A stretch of 64,000 nt of DNA from an uncultured Flavihumibacter sp. (GCA_902168105.1 CABHOY010000015.1:1-64000); one strand, 5' to 3'; numbered from the stretch's first letter, positions 51,928 to 62,770 are shown. A program made the numbers and translations. Notes: a model not told the origin generated them from the sequence alone.

Positions 51928-54705
51928 ATGTTACACCCGGTCGCCCATCTTAGAGGCCTTGTGCTTCTAATTCTCATTACTTTATGTACATCAGCGGTCT
52001 CGTATGGCCAGACAGGCACCATCAGTGGTACCGTTACTGATGGTAAAACACCAATTCCCGGTGGTACTGTGCGTATCGAGAAGACCAATAAAGGAGCGGT
52101 CACCGATGCACAGGGGCGTTTTTCACTGCAGGTAAGCCCCGGTAATTATACCCTGGTAATCAGTACTGTGGGCTACCCTTGGCAGCGCAGGGAAGTGACT
52201 GTTGTTGCGGGACAAACCGTTACACTGGATGTAGTCTTGAAAGAAGAACGTACTACAATAAGTGAGTTCGTAGTATTGGGCTCCCGTAACAAGCCCCGTT
52301 CCCAAATGGAAACACCTGTGCCTGTGGATGTTATTGATATCAGGCGTATTGCTTCCGATGCTCCGCAGGTGTCCGTCAATCAGATCCTGAATTATATAGC
52401 ACCATCCTTCAGTTCCGGTACACAAACAGTAGCGGATGGTACTGACCATATTGACCCTGCTTCATTGCGTGGTCTTGGCCCTGACCAGGTACTCGTACTC
52501 GTTAATGGCAAACGCCGGTATAATACCGCCCTTGTAAATGTAAACGGTAGTTTCGGCCGAGGTGCGGTTGGTACTGATATGAATGCTATTCCCACATCTG
52601 CAATTAACCGTATCGAAATATTACGTGATGGAGCCGCCGCTCAATACGGCTCTGACGCTATTGCAGGTGTGATCAACATTGTTCTGAATAATACGACAGA
52701 CCGCCTGAATGTAAATGTTACCACAGGCGCAAACGTTACTTCACAGGCCGACGATAATATAGATGGTCAGACCGTGCAGACCGCTGCAAACTATGGTGTT
52801 CGTGTCGGCTCAAAAGGTGGGTATATTAACTTCAGCGGCTCTTACGATTACCGTAATTATACCAACCGCTCCGGACCATGGCAGGGAGCTATTTACAGGA
52901 CTTATCCAGGTGGTGTTGATAAGACAGATTCCTTCCTGGTGGCCAATAATATTACCCGTAATGACATCCGTATGCGTGCAGGCCAGTCTAAGCTGCGCAG
53001 CGCACAGTTATTCGTCAACGCCAGCATACCATTGGAAAACAACGCGGAAGTTTATTTCTTCGGAGGTATCGGGTACCGTAATGGAGATGCTGCCGGTGTA
53101 TATCGTTTGCCGCACGATAGCCGGAATGTACTGGACATCTATCCCATCGGTTTTTTGCCGGAAATACACAGTGATATTTATGACCGTTCCTTTGCAGCAG
53201 GCATACGCGGCGAACTCGGTAACTGGAAAACGGATTTCAGTAATACCTATGGACGCAATGAGTTTGGCTTCAAAGTGGAAAATTCACTGAACGCGTCGCT
53301 GGGAAAAGCTTCTCCCACACGGTTTACCTGTGGCGGACCTATCTTCACGCAAAATACGACTAACCTGGATCTCTCCCGGCATTTTGATGTGCTGGAGGGA
53401 CTGGACGTCGCATTCGGGGCTGAACATCGTTTTGAGCAATACGAACTGGTTGCAGGTGCAGAGAACTCCTATACCGATTATGGACGTGCCAGGAAGATTG
53501 GTGTGGACGCCAATGGCAATGACATTCTGATACCTGATCCGCAGGGATCTGTAAATACAGTGTTTGGCCCTGATGGTTCAGCAAGAGCAGGTGGTGCACA
53601 GGTATTCCCCGGCTTCCGTCCTGAAAATGCTATCAGAGCCACTCGCAGCGCTATTTCAGGGTATCTGGACGTAGAGGCCAATTTCACAGACGCATTTCTG
53701 TTAGGTGGCGCAGCACGTTTTGAGAACTATAACGATTTCGGTAGTACGCTGAACGGTAAACTGACCGCCCGTTATAAGATCAGCAACAATACTGCGCTGC
53801 GCGCATCTGCCAGTACCGGCTTCAGGGCGCCTTCACTACACCAGCGCTTTTATTCTTCCACTTCTACTTTATTTGTGGACGGTGTGCCATATGAAGTGGG
53901 AACTTTCACCAACGACAGCAGACCTGCGCAATTGTTAGGTATTCCGCAACTGAAACCGGAAAAATCCAAAAGCATCAGTGCCGGATTTACCAGCGTTTTC
54001 GGGAAATTCAACCTGACGCTGGACGGGTACTTTACACATATCGACGACCGTATCGTTTATACTGACCAGTTCTCCGGCAACAATGCCGATACCGCGTCTG
54101 CCATCGATAAGGAAATATACCAGTTATTGTCACTCGCCAATGCAAACAGGGCGGCATTCTTCGCCAATGCGATCAACTCTGAAACAAAAGGAGTTGATCT
54201 GGTATTGACGTATAGTACAAAACTGGGGGCCGGCGTGCTCCGTGCCGACCTTTCCGGCACTTACAGTTATACCCAAAGGGTGGGCGATATCAAAGCATCA
54301 GACAAGCTGAAAGGCAAAGAGAATATCTATTTCAGCCGCGCCAGCAGGATCTACCTGGAAAGAAGCGTACCACGCGACAAGGTGAACATCATGCTGTCTT
54401 ATAACGTGGGTAAGTTTAATGCTTTCCTGCGTAGTGTGCGCTTCGGTACCGTAGAAGAAGCTACCAACGATCCTGCCTTTTATCAGACCTTCTCTGCCAA
54501 GGTCGTGACCGATGTGGCCGTGGGGTACTGGCTGACTCGTGGTGTGAAAGTAAGCATCGGGTCCAATAACGTATTCGACGTATATCCTGACCTGGTAGCC
54601 AATCCTGCAAATACCACCAACAACCAGTTCAGGTATACCAGAAGGGCTACCCAATTCGGCTATAACGGCCGTTTCCTGTTTGCCAGACTGGAACTGAGAC
54701 TTTAA
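51928..54705 (+). CDS. TonB-dependent receptor with carboxypeptidase-regulatory domain
   Basis: 925 residues. Signal peptide (about 1-27), then a regulatory-like domain ([37 protein letters not shown]) and a canonical plug (about 120-245; [49 protein letters not shown]). The barrel ends in [18 protein letters not shown] strands with a terminal Leu. This plug form is closer to siderophore/vitamin-type receptors than to SusC. It is divergent from ggt. No dedicated partner lipoprotein is adjacent. Confidence 0.93.
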   Translation: MLHPVAHLRGLVLLILITLCTSAVSYGQTGTISGTVTDGKTPIPGGTVRIEKTNKGAVTDAQGRFSLQVSPGNYTLVISTVGYPWQRREVTVVAGQTVTLDVVLKEERTTISEFVVLGSRNKPRSQMETPVPVDVIDIRRIASDAPQVSVNQILNYIAPSFSSGTQTVADGTDHIDPASLRGLGPDQVLVLVNGKRRYNTALVNVNGSFGRGAVGTDMNAIPTSAINRIEILRDGAAAQYGSDAIAGVINIVLNNTTDRLNVNVTTGANVTSQADDNIDGQTVQTAANYGVRVGSKGGYINFSGSYDYRNYTNRSGPWQGAIYRTYPGGVDKTDSFLVANNITRNDIRMRAGQSKLRSAQLFVNASIPLENNAEVYFFGGIGYRNGDAAGVYRLPHDSRNVLDIYPIGFLPEIHSDIYDRSFAAGIRGELGNWKTDFSNTYGRNEFGFKVENSLNASLGKASPTRFTCGGPIFTQNTTNLDLSRHFDVLEGLDVAFGAEHRFEQYELVAGAENSYTDYGRARKIGVDANGNDILIPDPQGSVNTVFGPDGSARAGGAQVFPGFRPENAIRATRSAISGYLDVEANFTDAFLLGGAARFENYNDFGSTLNGKLTARYKISNNTALRASASTGFRAPSLHQRFYSSTSTLFVDGVPYEVGTFTNDSRPAQLLGIPQLKPEKSKSISAGFTSVFGKFNLTLDGYFTHIDDRIVYTDQFSGNNADTASAIDKEIYQLLSLANANRAAFFANAINSETKGVDLVLTYSTKLGAGVLRADLSGTYSYTQRVGDIKASDKLKGKENIYFSRASRIYLERSVPRDKVNIMLSYNVGKFNAFLRSVRFGTVEEATNDPAFYQTFSAKVVTDVAVGYWLTRGVKVSIGSNNVFDVYPDLVANPANTTNNQFRYTRRATQFGYNGRFLFARLELRL

Positions 54706-54825
54706 AAAGGCATTCATTATCAAAGGGATGGACACCATCATGTGTTCATTCCTTTGATATAGTTATTTATATTATTATATTTTACTATATTGAGTATGAC
54801 TTTCTAAGTTAATGTTAGCATCAGC

Positions 54826-55245
54826 ATGTCCCGTGAACGATTTTCTATAAAGATAAACAGCAGTTTGCTTTGCCACTTTTTCCTGTTACTCGTTGTAACG
54901 GGAGGATCCGCCTGTACTGTCCCCGAAGAACATAACAGTGAACTGTTACGGCAGGTAATGCGGGAAGAGAACGGGCATATCCGGTGGAAGGTGTATGGCT
55001 TCAGGAACGATCCGTACAAAGAGAAGGTCGAGGTCTACTACGAAAATGGCCAGCTCAAAGAAGTATATTACCGGAAGTCGGGACGGATGGAGGGAATGAG
55101 GACTGTTTTCTTTGACAACGGTAACTTGTCGGAAACAGGTAACTGGCATGAAGATAACAGGGTAGGAGAGTTCCGTTACTATCAACAGAACGGGCATCTT
55201 GAATGTGTACAATACTTCGGATTGATAGGAGAAAGTGTTGAATAG
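54826..55245 (+). CDS. YwqK/MORN-repeat-like lipoprotein
   Basis: 139 residues. The signal (LLCHFFLLLVVTGGSACT) has a lipobox GSAC. The mature part contains YYENGQLKEVYYRKSGRMEG, FFDNGNLSETGNWHED and YYQQNGHLECV, the YENGxLxxxG repeat of the YwqK / MORN-like family. Proteins of this family are sometimes labelled antitoxins, but there is no toxin next to it. It lies 120 bases after the TonB receptor on the same strand. Confidence 0.85.
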   Translation: MSRERFSIKINSSLLCHFFLLLVVTGGSACTVPEEHNSELLRQVMREENGHIRWKVYGFRNDPYKEKVEVYYENGQLKEVYYRKSGRMEGMRTVFFDNGNLSETGNWHEDNRVGEFRYYQQNGHLECVQYFGLIGESVE

Positions 55246-55295
55246 GAAGAAACCTTCCAATTGTTTATCTTAGGTAAATAAATTGAAGGTGCCAT

Positions 55296-57812
55296 ATGCG
55301 CAAATTCCTGTTATCCTCCCTTATACTGCTCCTGGTGCAGACAGGGTTTTCACAGCGCCTGCCTACGCCAGACCAGTTCCTCGGTTATGCGCTTGGAACA
55401 CAGTTCACGCCTCATCATCGCGTGCTGGATTACTTCAAAGCTGTTGCTGCTGTTACGCCTAATATGCAGCTGACCCAATACGGCACGACCTACGAAGGCC
55501 GACCGCTAATGCTGGCGGTGATCACTTCTCCCGAAAATATCAGTAAAACAGAACAGATAAGACAACACAACCTGGAACTGGCCGATGGTAACGGTAAACC
55601 CGCTACCGGCGATCCTGTCGTCGTATGGCTTAGTTACAACGTACATGGCAACGAAGCCGTTTCTACCGAAGCCGCTATGATCACCTTGTACATGCTGGCC
55701 AATAAAGAGAATAAAGAACAGCAGGAATGGCTGAAAAATACCGTGGTGATCATTGACCCCTGCCTCAATCCCGACGGAAGGGAACGGTACGTGAGCTTCT
55801 ACAACCAGGTACATACCCGTTATGCAGATCCGCTATTGTTTGCAAGGGAACACAATGAGCCCTGGCCCGGTGGAAGGGCCAACCACTATTACTTTGACCT
55901 GAACAGGGACTGGGCCTGGCAAACGCAGGTGGAATCGCAGCAACGGGCCATCCAGTATAGCCGCTGGATGCCGCAGGTACACGTGGATTTTCACGAGCAG
56001 TCTATCGATGCCCCTTATTACTTCGCACCCGCAGCAGAACCATTTCATGATATTATCAAACCCTGGCAGCGCAGCATGCAGATGCTGATCGGTAAGAACA
56101 ACGCACGTTACTTTGACAAAGAAGGCTGGCTGTATTTTACGAAAGAGTTCTTCGATATGTTCTACCCCAGTTATGGCGATACCTATCCCACATACAACGG
56201 GGCTATCGGTATGACCTACGAACAGGGGGGCGGAGGACGTGCAGGTGTGGCGGGATTGAAGCAGGATGGAGATACCCTGACCCTTAAAGAGCGTATTGAC
56301 CATCACCGTACTACCGGATTGTCAACGATAGAAATAGCGTCTCAACAGGCAGGACAGCTGCTGAATGAATTTTCCAGGTATTTCCACGAAGCCGTTCATG
56401 CGCCCGACGGGCCTTACAAGTCCTACGTCGTAAAGGCGTCCGGTAACATGGAAAAACTGGCTACCTTAGGCGTCCTGCTAAACAGGAACGGCATCCGTTT
56501 CGGATATGGTGCAGCCGTGAACAAAGCCAATGGCTTCAATTACTTCAATGGTAAAACGGAAAACTTCAGTATTGAGAAGGAAGATATGGTGATTAGCGCC
56601 GCACAGGCCAGGTCTAACCTGCTGAAAGTATTGTTCGAGCCTGATTCCCGTTTATCCGATTCCGTCACTTACGATATTACCGCCTGGTCCCTGCCATACG
56701 CTTACGGTTTGCAAACCTACGGCGTACGTCAGCTACTTACACCGGCGAAGGACAGTCTGCAGGTTACCGTGAATAACGGACTGGCCGCCTCCAGGCCTTA
56801 CGCTTACCTTGCCCGCTGGAACAGCATCAAAGATGTAAGGTTCCTCTCTGCCTTGTTGCAGAAACGTATCCGCGTTAGATATGCGGAAGGCGATTTTATT
56901 GCCGGTGGTAAAGCATTCCCTGCAGGCTCACTGATCATTACGAGATCGGGCAATGAAGCCGCAGGCGCACAATTTGACGAACAGGTCGTTTCACTGGCCA
57001 ATACTTATAAAACAGGACTTGACGCCGTTAACACGGGCTTTGTGGAAAAAGGCGTGGATTTTGGTTCGGAGAAGGTCCGCTTCATCAGGCCTATCAGGGT
57101 GGCCGTTGTAATGGGTGAAGGCGTTTCTTCCCTCGCAGCAGGAGAAGTGTGGCATTTCTTCGAGCAGCAGATCGGTTACCCGCTGACGATTGTCGACGAA
57201 AAACAATTGTCGCGCATAAACTGGAAAGCCCTGGACGTACTGGTGCTGGCGGACGGGAATTATAAATTTCTGACAGAGAAAGACAATACGAATAAACTGA
57301 GGGACTGGATCACAGCAGGCGGTAAACTGATCGCTATGCAGGGCGCGTTGTCACAGGTGGCCACCCTGGACTGGGGTATCCATCTGAAAAAAGAGGAAGA
57401 AGACAGCAAAGAGGAAAAGAAAGATGAATATAATCTTCTGAAACCTTATGCCAACCGTGAAAGGGAAGGGGTGAAACAACTCATTCCCGGTGCTATTTAT
57501 AAAGTACAGTTAGACAATACCCATCCGCTTGCCTTCGGATTTCCGGCAGTGTACTACACCCTCAAACAGGATGATAAAATATACGACTATCTCGGCGAAG
57601 GAGGCTGGAATGTAGGGGTGCTGAAAAAAGACAATTACCTCAGTGGTTTCGTAGGAACGGAAACACGTAAAAAGCTGAAAGACGGTCTGCTCTTCGGCGT
57701 TAAAGACATGGGCGAAGGCAGGATCGTTATACTGGCAGACGACCCGCTGTTCCGCAGCTTCTGGGAAAACGGGAAACTGATGTTCGGCAACGCCCTGTTT
57801 ATGGTGTGGTAA
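55296..57812 (+). CDS. M14-family zinc carboxypeptidase, secreted
   Basis: 838 residues. Signal peptide (MRKFLLSSLILLLVQTGFSQ). Peptidase M14 domain (about 40-360) with the zinc motif NVHGNEAVSTE (His117, Glu120), NPDGRERY, DLNRDWAWQTQVESQQ and the third zinc ligand in QVHVDFHEQS. A C-terminal beta-helical and GATase-like region follows (about 400-838). It cleaves C-terminal residues from peptides in the periplasm or outside; specificity is unresolved. The extended C-terminus is usual for the Bacteroidota subgroup. Confidence 0.9.
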   Translation: MRKFLLSSLILLLVQTGFSQRLPTPDQFLGYALGTQFTPHHRVLDYFKAVAAVTPNMQLTQYGTTYEGRPLMLAVITSPENISKTEQIRQHNLELADGNGKPATGDPVVVWLSYNVHGNEAVSTEAAMITLYMLANKENKEQQEWLKNTVVIIDPCLNPDGRERYVSFYNQVHTRYADPLLFAREHNEPWPGGRANHYYFDLNRDWAWQTQVESQQRAIQYSRWMPQVHVDFHEQSIDAPYYFAPAAEPFHDIIKPWQRSMQMLIGKNNARYFDKEGWLYFTKEFFDMFYPSYGDTYPTYNGAIGMTYEQGGGGRAGVAGLKQDGDTLTLKERIDHHRTTGLSTIEIASQQAGQLLNEFSRYFHEAVHAPDGPYKSYVVKASGNMEKLATLGVLLNRNGIRFGYGAAVNKANGFNYFNGKTENFSIEKEDMVISAAQARSNLLKVLFEPDSRLSDSVTYDITAWSLPYAYGLQTYGVRQLLTPAKDSLQVTVNNGLAASRPYAYLARWNSIKDVRFLSALLQKRIRVRYAEGDFIAGGKAFPAGSLIITRSGNEAAGAQFDEQVVSLANTYKTGLDAVNTGFVEKGVDFGSEKVRFIRPIRVAVVMGEGVSSLAAGEVWHFFEQQIGYPLTIVDEKQLSRINWKALDVLVLADGNYKFLTEKDNTNKLRDWITAGGKLIAMQGALSQVATLDWGIHLKKEEEDSKEEKKDEYNLLKPYANREREGVKQLIPGAIYKVQLDNTHPLAFGFPAVYYTLKQDDKIYDYLGEGGWNVGVLKKDNYLSGFVGTETRKKLKDGLLFGVKDMGEGRIVILADDPLFRSFWENGKLMFGNALFMVW

Positions 57813-57818
57813 ATGCCG

Positions 57819-58421
57819 TTAGAATCTTTTGATATTACATCCCAGCGCAGTGGTGGAATTCACTCTTGCCGCCTTACCTGCAAGCATGTCGTTGATCGCA
57901 TTACTGAGGTGTCGCATCTTGACAGCGTCGGCATTGCCCGGATTATCGTCAATAGCGCCCTTATAAACGAGTTTTGCCTGCTGGTTGAATAGATAGCACT
58001 CCGGCATATGATTGGCCTCAAAAGCGTCTGCTAATTCGGTTTTTTTATCGACTACGTAATACCAGTTGTATTGCTGACCGGTAGCAAATGTTTTCATGGC
58101 TGCCAGTACTGTTTTTTCATCTGTACCTGCGGTGTTCGAATTGATCAGTACCACGCCGATATTATTGCTGAGCGCATATTTACAGATCTCCTGCGTGCGT
58201 ACCTTATTTCTTTCAATATAAGGACAGCTGTTGCCTGAGAACATCACCAGTAGTCCGTTACTTAATTTTGCTTTATTGAGCGTGATCTCCTTTCCGGAAA
58301 AATCCTGTAATGCAACATCTGCTTTAGGTAAAGGAGCTCCCACTTCCAATGATGGGATAATTGCGGACTGCATGGCGACGAGCCAGCAGCATAGGATCAG
58401 TAAACAGTATACCTTCTTCAT
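57819..58421 (-). CDS. Secreted thioredoxin-fold (redoxin) protein
   Basis: 200 residues with a signal peptide (LLILCCWLVAMQSA). Thioredoxin-like core with VMFSGNSCPYIERNKVRTQE: one Cys where CxxC would stand, so it is a 1-Cys redoxin of the AhpC/TSA-like type. The C-terminal TTALGCNIKRF contains a second conserved Cys. It is probably periplasmic, with a redox or peroxiredoxin-like role. It converges with the carboxypeptidase gene (6-base gap). Confidence 0.85.
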   Translation of the reverse strand: MKKVYCLLILCCWLVAMQSAIIPSLEVGAPLPKADVALQDFSGKEITLNKAKLSNGLLVMFSGNSCPYIERNKVRTQEICKYALSNNIGVVLINSNTAGTDEKTVLAAMKTFATGQQYNWYYVVDKKTELADAFEANHMPECYLFNQQAKLVYKGAIDDNPGNADAVKMRHLSNAINDMLAGKAARVNSTTALGCNIKRF

Positions 58422-58545
58422 AAATATAGGTTTCCAGGTTAACGATAACCCATTGCTTATCTGCTATATAGGGTCGTACAATGATTGGAACCGACCTCGG
58501 ATTCCAGCCTAAAGATACGAATATGTGTGATTTTTATCTAATTTA

Positions 58546-59517
58546 TCAGGAGAGGCCGCGTACCTCTTCAGGAAGGTTTTCCCTGCGGGTATCAGCGGTT
58601 TCCTTCAGTATCCGGATGCTGGCGTTCAGTTCAAACCCGATCAGCAGGATGAAGGAATAGAAGTAGACGGACAACATGAGGATTATGATGGTACCGATAG
58701 ATCCGTAGATCTTGTTGTAGTTGCCGAAATTATTGACGAAGAAAGAGAAGAGGATCGTTACGAGGATCATCATGATCGTGGCAAAAGTAGAACCGGCCGT
58801 AATGAACTTCCATCTTTTGGTGGTAGCCGGTACGAAACGGTAGATCACCGAAAGCATAGAGAAGAACAGTAACCCTATCAGTACCCAGCGGGCCACATCC
58901 GCCAGGGAAAGTATCCGTTTGTCGGTAATGCCCAGGTAATTGAAAATGAAACTCAATACCGTGCCCTGTGCAATGATCAGGATAACAGTGAGCAGCAGGA
59001 GGAAGATCAGTATGAGCGTCAGCTTCAGGGCCATCAGCCTTTTCTGCCACCATTTCCTGCGGCGGAAGCCCGGCGATTTCTTATTGAACGACCGCGCAAG
59101 GCCCATAACAGCATTGGAAGAAGCAAAGAATCCCATCAGGAACGCAATGGACAACAATCCGTTACGATGGGTATACAGGAAGTCATGGATCATGTCCCGT
59201 ATAATGATGTAAGTATTGTAATTGGGCGTTACGTCTTCTGCCAGCTCGTACAAGGTAGCTTCCACATTTTTCATGGGAATAAATGGCACGAGTGTGAACA
59301 TGAAGATAAAGAAAGGGGGAATGGCCAGCAGGAAGTTGAATGAGATGGCTGCCGCCCGTTCCCCGAGACTTCTGTTTCCCATTTCCTTCAGAAAGAATTT
59401 GGCCACATCGTACAAAGGCACTCCCTCAAAACCCGGCAACACCAGCGTTTTGCTGATGTCCACGAGCTTACGGAAAGGCTTTGATCTGAGAATGATCTTT
59501 TCTGGTCTGAAAGGCAT
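58546..59517 (-). CDS. YihY/BrkB-family inner-membrane protein
   Basis: The start at 59517 (MPFRPEKIILRS) avoids the overlap with mltG that the upstream ATG at 59547 would give. 323 residues with six predicted spans, among them ISFNFLLAIPPFFIFMFTLVP, FLMGFFASSNAVMGL, LILIFLLLLTVILIIAQG and IIILMLSVYFYSFILLIGFE. YihY (UPF0761) proteins are of unknown function; the RNase BN name is historical. It is 13 bases downstream of mltG. Confidence 0.9.
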   Translation of the reverse strand: MPFRPEKIILRSKPFRKLVDISKTLVLPGFEGVPLYDVAKFFLKEMGNRSLGERAAAISFNFLLAIPPFFIFMFTLVPFIPMKNVEATLYELAEDVTPNYNTYIIIRDMIHDFLYTHRNGLLSIAFLMGFFASSNAVMGLARSFNKKSPGFRRRKWWQKRLMALKLTLILIFLLLLTVILIIAQGTVLSFIFNYLGITDKRILSLADVARWVLIGLLFFSMLSVIYRFVPATTKRWKFITAGSTFATIMMILVTILFSFFVNNFGNYNKIYGSIGTIIILMLSVYFYSFILLIGFELNASIRILKETADTRRENLPEEVRGLS

Positions 59518-59530
59518 TGTGTTGTAGTTA

Positions 59531-60589
59531 TTATATCCCTCTCGCATTCAGTGCGGCATGAAATGCATGTGCATTTTTCATGTGCTCTGCGTAGGTAGCG
59601 GCAAAGGCATGATATCCGGAGAAATCAGCTTTAGCGCAAAAATAGATATAATCAGTTTCCGGTGTGTTCAGCACCGCCTCAATTGATTTGATCGAAGGCG
59701 TACAGATAGGGCCCGGAGGCAGACCGGCATTCTGATAGGTATTGTAAGGCGATTCGAAGGCGATATGTCCTTCCCTGATCCTTCGGATGGAGAAGTCCTG
59801 TAAAGCGAATTTCACGGTAGGATCGGCCTGCAAGCGCATGCCCTTGCGGAAACGGTTCAGGTATACGCTGGATATTAGTGGCTTCTCGTCGTTCTTGTTG
59901 GTTTCCTCATCTACAATAGAAGCGAGGATGATAACCTGCACTGTACTGAGGTCCAGACGTTTGGCAGCGGCTTTGCGTTCTTCCGTCCAGAAAGCGGCCG
60001 TTTCCTTTTCGATCTTTTTGAAGGCCGCTTCTGCGGTGGTATTCCAGTAAAACTGGTAGCTGTTCGGAATAAAGGCGCACATTACGGTATTGGTGTCCAG
60101 GCCGAACTGGCGGAGGTACACCTGGTCGCTGAGCAAAGCGCGGAAGGTGGCAGAATCGGCTTCCAGGTTGGAACTGATCTTCCTGACAAGGTCAGCTTTG
60201 GTGCGCAGTTTGGTAATGGTGATGTTCACCGGCGCCTGACGGCCCGCACGCAGCAGCTTCACAATTTCAAAGTTGCTCATACCAGGGCTGATCTTGTACT
60301 TACCCGCCCTTACACGTTTAGGATATCCTAACTCGCGCGCTACCCAATCGAAACTGGTACGGCTGCGGATGATCTGCTGTTCTTCCAGCCCATCCAATAC
60401 ATCTGCATAAGTGCTGCCGGTGTGTACATAGAAAAATTTGCTGTCGCCGAATGTCTTGGTATTAGGACCAAACACCCGGTACCCTACGTATACGAGCACG
60501 CCTGCCAGGATCGCGCAGGCCACCACCACGATACGTTTGATCCATAGATTCTTCGTCGGACTTTTTTTTGCTTTACTTTTCTTTGCCAT
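59531..60589 (-). CDS. mltG: Endolytic murein transglycosylase MltG
   Basis: 352 residues. Basic N-terminus (KKSKAKKSPTKNL), one transmembrane segment (about 18-40), a LysM-like subdomain (TKLRTKADLVRKI) and the catalytic Glu in IILASIVDEETNK, then VYLNRFRKGMRLQADPTVKF and NTYQNAGLPPGPICTPS. It cuts nascent glycan strands to end chain elongation. The TM and active site are intact. It is the first gene of an mltG-yihY pair. Confidence 0.95.
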   Translation of the reverse strand: MAKKSKAKKSPTKNLWIKRIVVVACAILAGVLVYVGYRVFGPNTKTFGDSKFFYVHTGSTYADVLDGLEEQQIIRSRTSFDWVARELGYPKRVRAGKYKISPGMSNFEIVKLLRAGRQAPVNITITKLRTKADLVRKISSNLEADSATFRALLSDQVYLRQFGLDTNTVMCAFIPNSYQFYWNTTAEAAFKKIEKETAAFWTEERKAAAKRLDLSTVQVIILASIVDEETNKNDEKPLISSVYLNRFRKGMRLQADPTVKFALQDFSIRRIREGHIAFESPYNTYQNAGLPPGPICTPSIKSIEAVLNTPETDYIYFCAKADFSGYHAFAATYAEHMKNAHAFHAALNARGI

Positions 60590-60608
60590 AGGATGGTATT
60601 CAATAAAA

Positions 60609-60632
60609 AACCTCGCTTGTGACGGCGAGGTT
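60609..60632 (-). terminator. Terminator of secG
   Basis: An 8-bp stem AACCTCGC (60609-60616) / GCGAGGTT (60625-60632) with a TTTTTTATTG tail on the minus strand, 25 bases past secG. Confidence 0.82.
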
Positions 60633-60657
60633 CTGAAATAGCTTTAACAGCGGAATA

Positions 60658-61002
60658 TTATTGTTGTTTAGCCGGAGCCGGAGCTGGCTGAACTGGTGTA
60701 GCTGGCACTTGAGCCGGAGCAGTAGGGACAGTGATATTCTGTTCCATAACACCTTTTCTTGATTCAGGAGCCTGACCCTTGTTGATAAATAAAGAGGATG
60801 TGAGGCACAGTACGGCAATGATGGCTGACAGTACCCAGGTGCCTTTCTCAAGAACATCTGTAGTCTGGCGTACGCCCATCACCTGGTTTCCGAAACCACC
60901 GAAAGTACCACTTAAACCACCGCCTTTTGGATTCTGTACAAGTACGAAGAAGCCCAATAACACACAGGCCAGGATGATTAATATGCCGAAAATCAATAAC
61001 AT
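60658..61002 (-). CDS. secG: Preprotein translocase subunit SecG
   Basis: 114 residues: two transmembrane segments (about 2-21 and 55-75) with the SecG core VLVQNPKGGGLSGTFGG between, then a Pro/Ala/Gln-rich tail of about 35 residues ending PAPAKQQ. The tail is longer than in Proteobacteria but I recall similar ones in Bacteroidota. It is a subunit of the SecYEG channel. It follows the TPR-like gene by 10 bases and ends the sigma-54 - lptE - TPR - secG run. Confidence 0.93.
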   Translation of the reverse strand: MLLIFGILIILACVLLGFFVLVQNPKGGGLSGTFGGFGNQVMGVRQTTDVLEKGTWVLSAIIAVLCLTSSLFINKGQAPESRKGVMEQNITVPTAPAQVPATPVQPAPAPAKQQ

Positions 61003-61012
61003 AGTATATAAG

Positions 61013-62152
61013 TTAACTTTTTTCTGTTAGTAACTGAAGTTCCTTAATCTTTTGCGCAAAATAAGCGCTTTTGTTGGGATTAAGCAAACTTAATTTTTGA
61101 TATATGTGGATAGCTGTCTGGTACTGGTGCTGGCGTGCCCAGATCTCGGCCAGTGTCTCCGAAACGATGTCGTCATTTAGTGTAATGGACTCCATGGCCA
61201 TCTTTTCCACCGCTTCAGACACTTCCGGATCTGCGTCTTCATAACTGCGGTGCATTTGCTCCTGGTACCATTGTTTACTGGCTTTTTCGGCGAAGGTATG
61301 CTTCATGTCTTTGAGCCAGGATGTAAAGCTTTTCATTTCTGCTGCTGCTTTTTCACTGAGCTGGTCTGCCTGCTCAGGTTCTTTCAAACGTTTGTAAGCG
61401 AAATAATCATCGGTATACAAGGGTTGGAAAGTCAGAGACGTTTCCGTCTCAGAAGTGTCCAGCGGGAATATTTTAATAGGCTCTGTATCTTCTTCTGCCG
61501 GCTTAACACTGTTGGAAGGTATTACCGGCTGCGTTGCTACCGGTTGTTCCACCGCCTGTGCAGGCGCCGCTATTGGTTCTGCCGCTTGTGCTATTGTTTG
61601 CACAGGTACGGCAGCAGGCTCCTCCCGGGAAGGAGCGGCAGTTGTCGCTACCACATCATTCGCAGTAACGGTCAACTCCTCGTCGGTATTGTATGATGTA
61701 TCGGAATTTGCAGCCGTTTCTGATGCAACAGGCTGCTCTGCCGGTGTTTTAGGTATTGTTACATGGATCTTCGGTTCCTGTACAGGCGGTTCCTGAACTA
61801 CAGGCTGTGCTTCAACGGCAGGCGCTTCTTCCTGTCCGGGAAACGCTATGACCGCCTCATCCTGTACAGGTATGGGCGCTACTTCTACCGGTGCTTCCTC
61901 CACAGGAGCAATGCTCTTTTCATCTGTGGTAACAAAGCGGTAGAAATAATGCATATTGGTACTGTACTGTTGGGCCTTTTTTACCGCCGGCGCCAGCAGA
62001 TTCTTCTGAACACTGTATTGTTTGCGCGCCAGCAGCAGGCGGGCCGCCGTAAAGTATGGATATGACGTCACCAGCCTTTCCAGTGCTGCCTCGTCAACCT
62101 GTTTAATATCAGGCTGTTGGAATATATGTTGAATGATCCTGTTTGCGGTCAT
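61013..62152 (-). CDS. TPR-like protein with long Pro/Ala/Val/Glu linker
   Basis: 379 residues. The N-terminal 75 residues are helical (IIQHIFQQPDIKQVDEAALE, FTAARLLLARKQYS). Residues 80-250 are a low-complexity linker of Pro, Ala, Val, Glu and Gln. The C-terminal 110 residues form helices (FTSWLKDMKHTFAEKASKQW, LAEIWARQHQYQTAIHIYQK) like a tetratricopeptide unit. Function is unknown. It is a recurrent neighbour of lptE and secG in Bacteroidota, which suggests an envelope role. Confidence 0.83.
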   Translation of the reverse strand: MTANRIIQHIFQQPDIKQVDEAALERLVTSYPYFTAARLLLARKQYSVQKNLLAPAVKKAQQYSTNMHYFYRFVTTDEKSIAPVEEAPVEVAPIPVQDEAVIAFPGQEEAPAVEAQPVVQEPPVQEPKIHVTIPKTPAEQPVASETAANSDTSYNTDEELTVTANDVVATTAAPSREEPAAVPVQTIAQAAEPIAAPAQAVEQPVATQPVIPSNSVKPAEEDTEPIKIFPLDTSETETSLTFQPLYTDDYFAYKRLKEPEQADQLSEKAAAEMKSFTSWLKDMKHTFAEKASKQWYQEQMHRSYEDADPEVSEAVEKMAMESITLNDDIVSETLAEIWARQHQYQTAIHIYQKLSLLNPNKSAYFAQKIKELQLLTEKS

Positions 62153-62199
62153 GCTGCTAAAGTATGAAAAAAAATTAAATACGAAAGCTTTTGTAATAC

Positions 62200-62715
62200 T
62201 TACCAGTTAGCAAACGCTTTGTTGAAAATATCGTCCACTATTTGTGGCAGGATATTGTTCTCCAGCAAACCATTTTCCACCGCACTTGGTAACTGGGATG
62301 CCGAGAAGTCGGCCGAACGGGTGAACGACTGCGTATACCCCTTTTTATCACCTATCCGCTTCACAAAAGTAATATTAACAGTCACCGTCAGCCTGGAAGT
62401 AGCAGCCTGGTCCACATTGGTAACCGCAGCATTGCTGAATGAGTAACCTGTTACATTGCCTTTAAATTCATAATCCGCCCCGTCCTCATTGATCTGCACC
62501 AGTTTTGTCTGCGACTGTACTTTATTACGCAGCCTTTCGGTCAGGTTCTGACTAAGGGTCGGGTTGTTGATAGGCGCCCTGTTCTCAATAAAACGCACAT
62601 TCACTGATTTTGCGCCTGGCTCGATACTGGCCCCGGTAGCGGAATAATGAATGGAGCATCCGCCCAGTAACAGCATTAAGCTGACGGTCATTATCCCCTG
62701 GAGTAATCTGATCAT
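62200..62715 (-). CDS. lptE: LptE-like LPS-assembly lipoprotein
   Basis: 171 residues. Lipobox LLLGGC at Cys20. The fold is suggested by VNVRFIENRAPINNPTLSQN, LTERLRNKVQSQTKLVQINE and a C-terminal amphipathic helix (LLENNILPQIVDDIFNKAF). It matches the Bacteroidota LptE family, which plugs the LptD barrel at the outer membrane. Position right after the sigma-54 activator and before the TPR-like protein supports the call. Sequence identity to proteobacterial LptE is low. Confidence 0.88.
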   Translation of the reverse strand: MIRLLQGIMTVSLMLLLGGCSIHYSATGASIEPGAKSVNVRFIENRAPINNPTLSQNLTERLRNKVQSQTKLVQINEDGADYEFKGNVTGYSFSNAAVTNVDQAATSRLTVTVNITFVKRIGDKKGYTQSFTRSADFSASQLPSAVENGLLENNILPQIVDDIFNKAFANW

Positions 62716-62770
62716 CTCGTAAAGTATTAAGGCGCCTGCCGGGAGTGGAACATTTCCGGCAGCCCGCCTG

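Noticed and set aside
54826..55245. Toxin-antitoxin pair around the YwqK-like lipoprotein
   Set aside because: There is no toxin-like neighbour and the protein is an exported lipoprotein, so the antitoxin label sometimes used for the family does not fit.
61250..62065. Cys/Tyr/Arg-rich + strand frames over the TPR-like gene
   Set aside because: They arise from the antisense of the Pro/Ala/Glu-rich linker codons.
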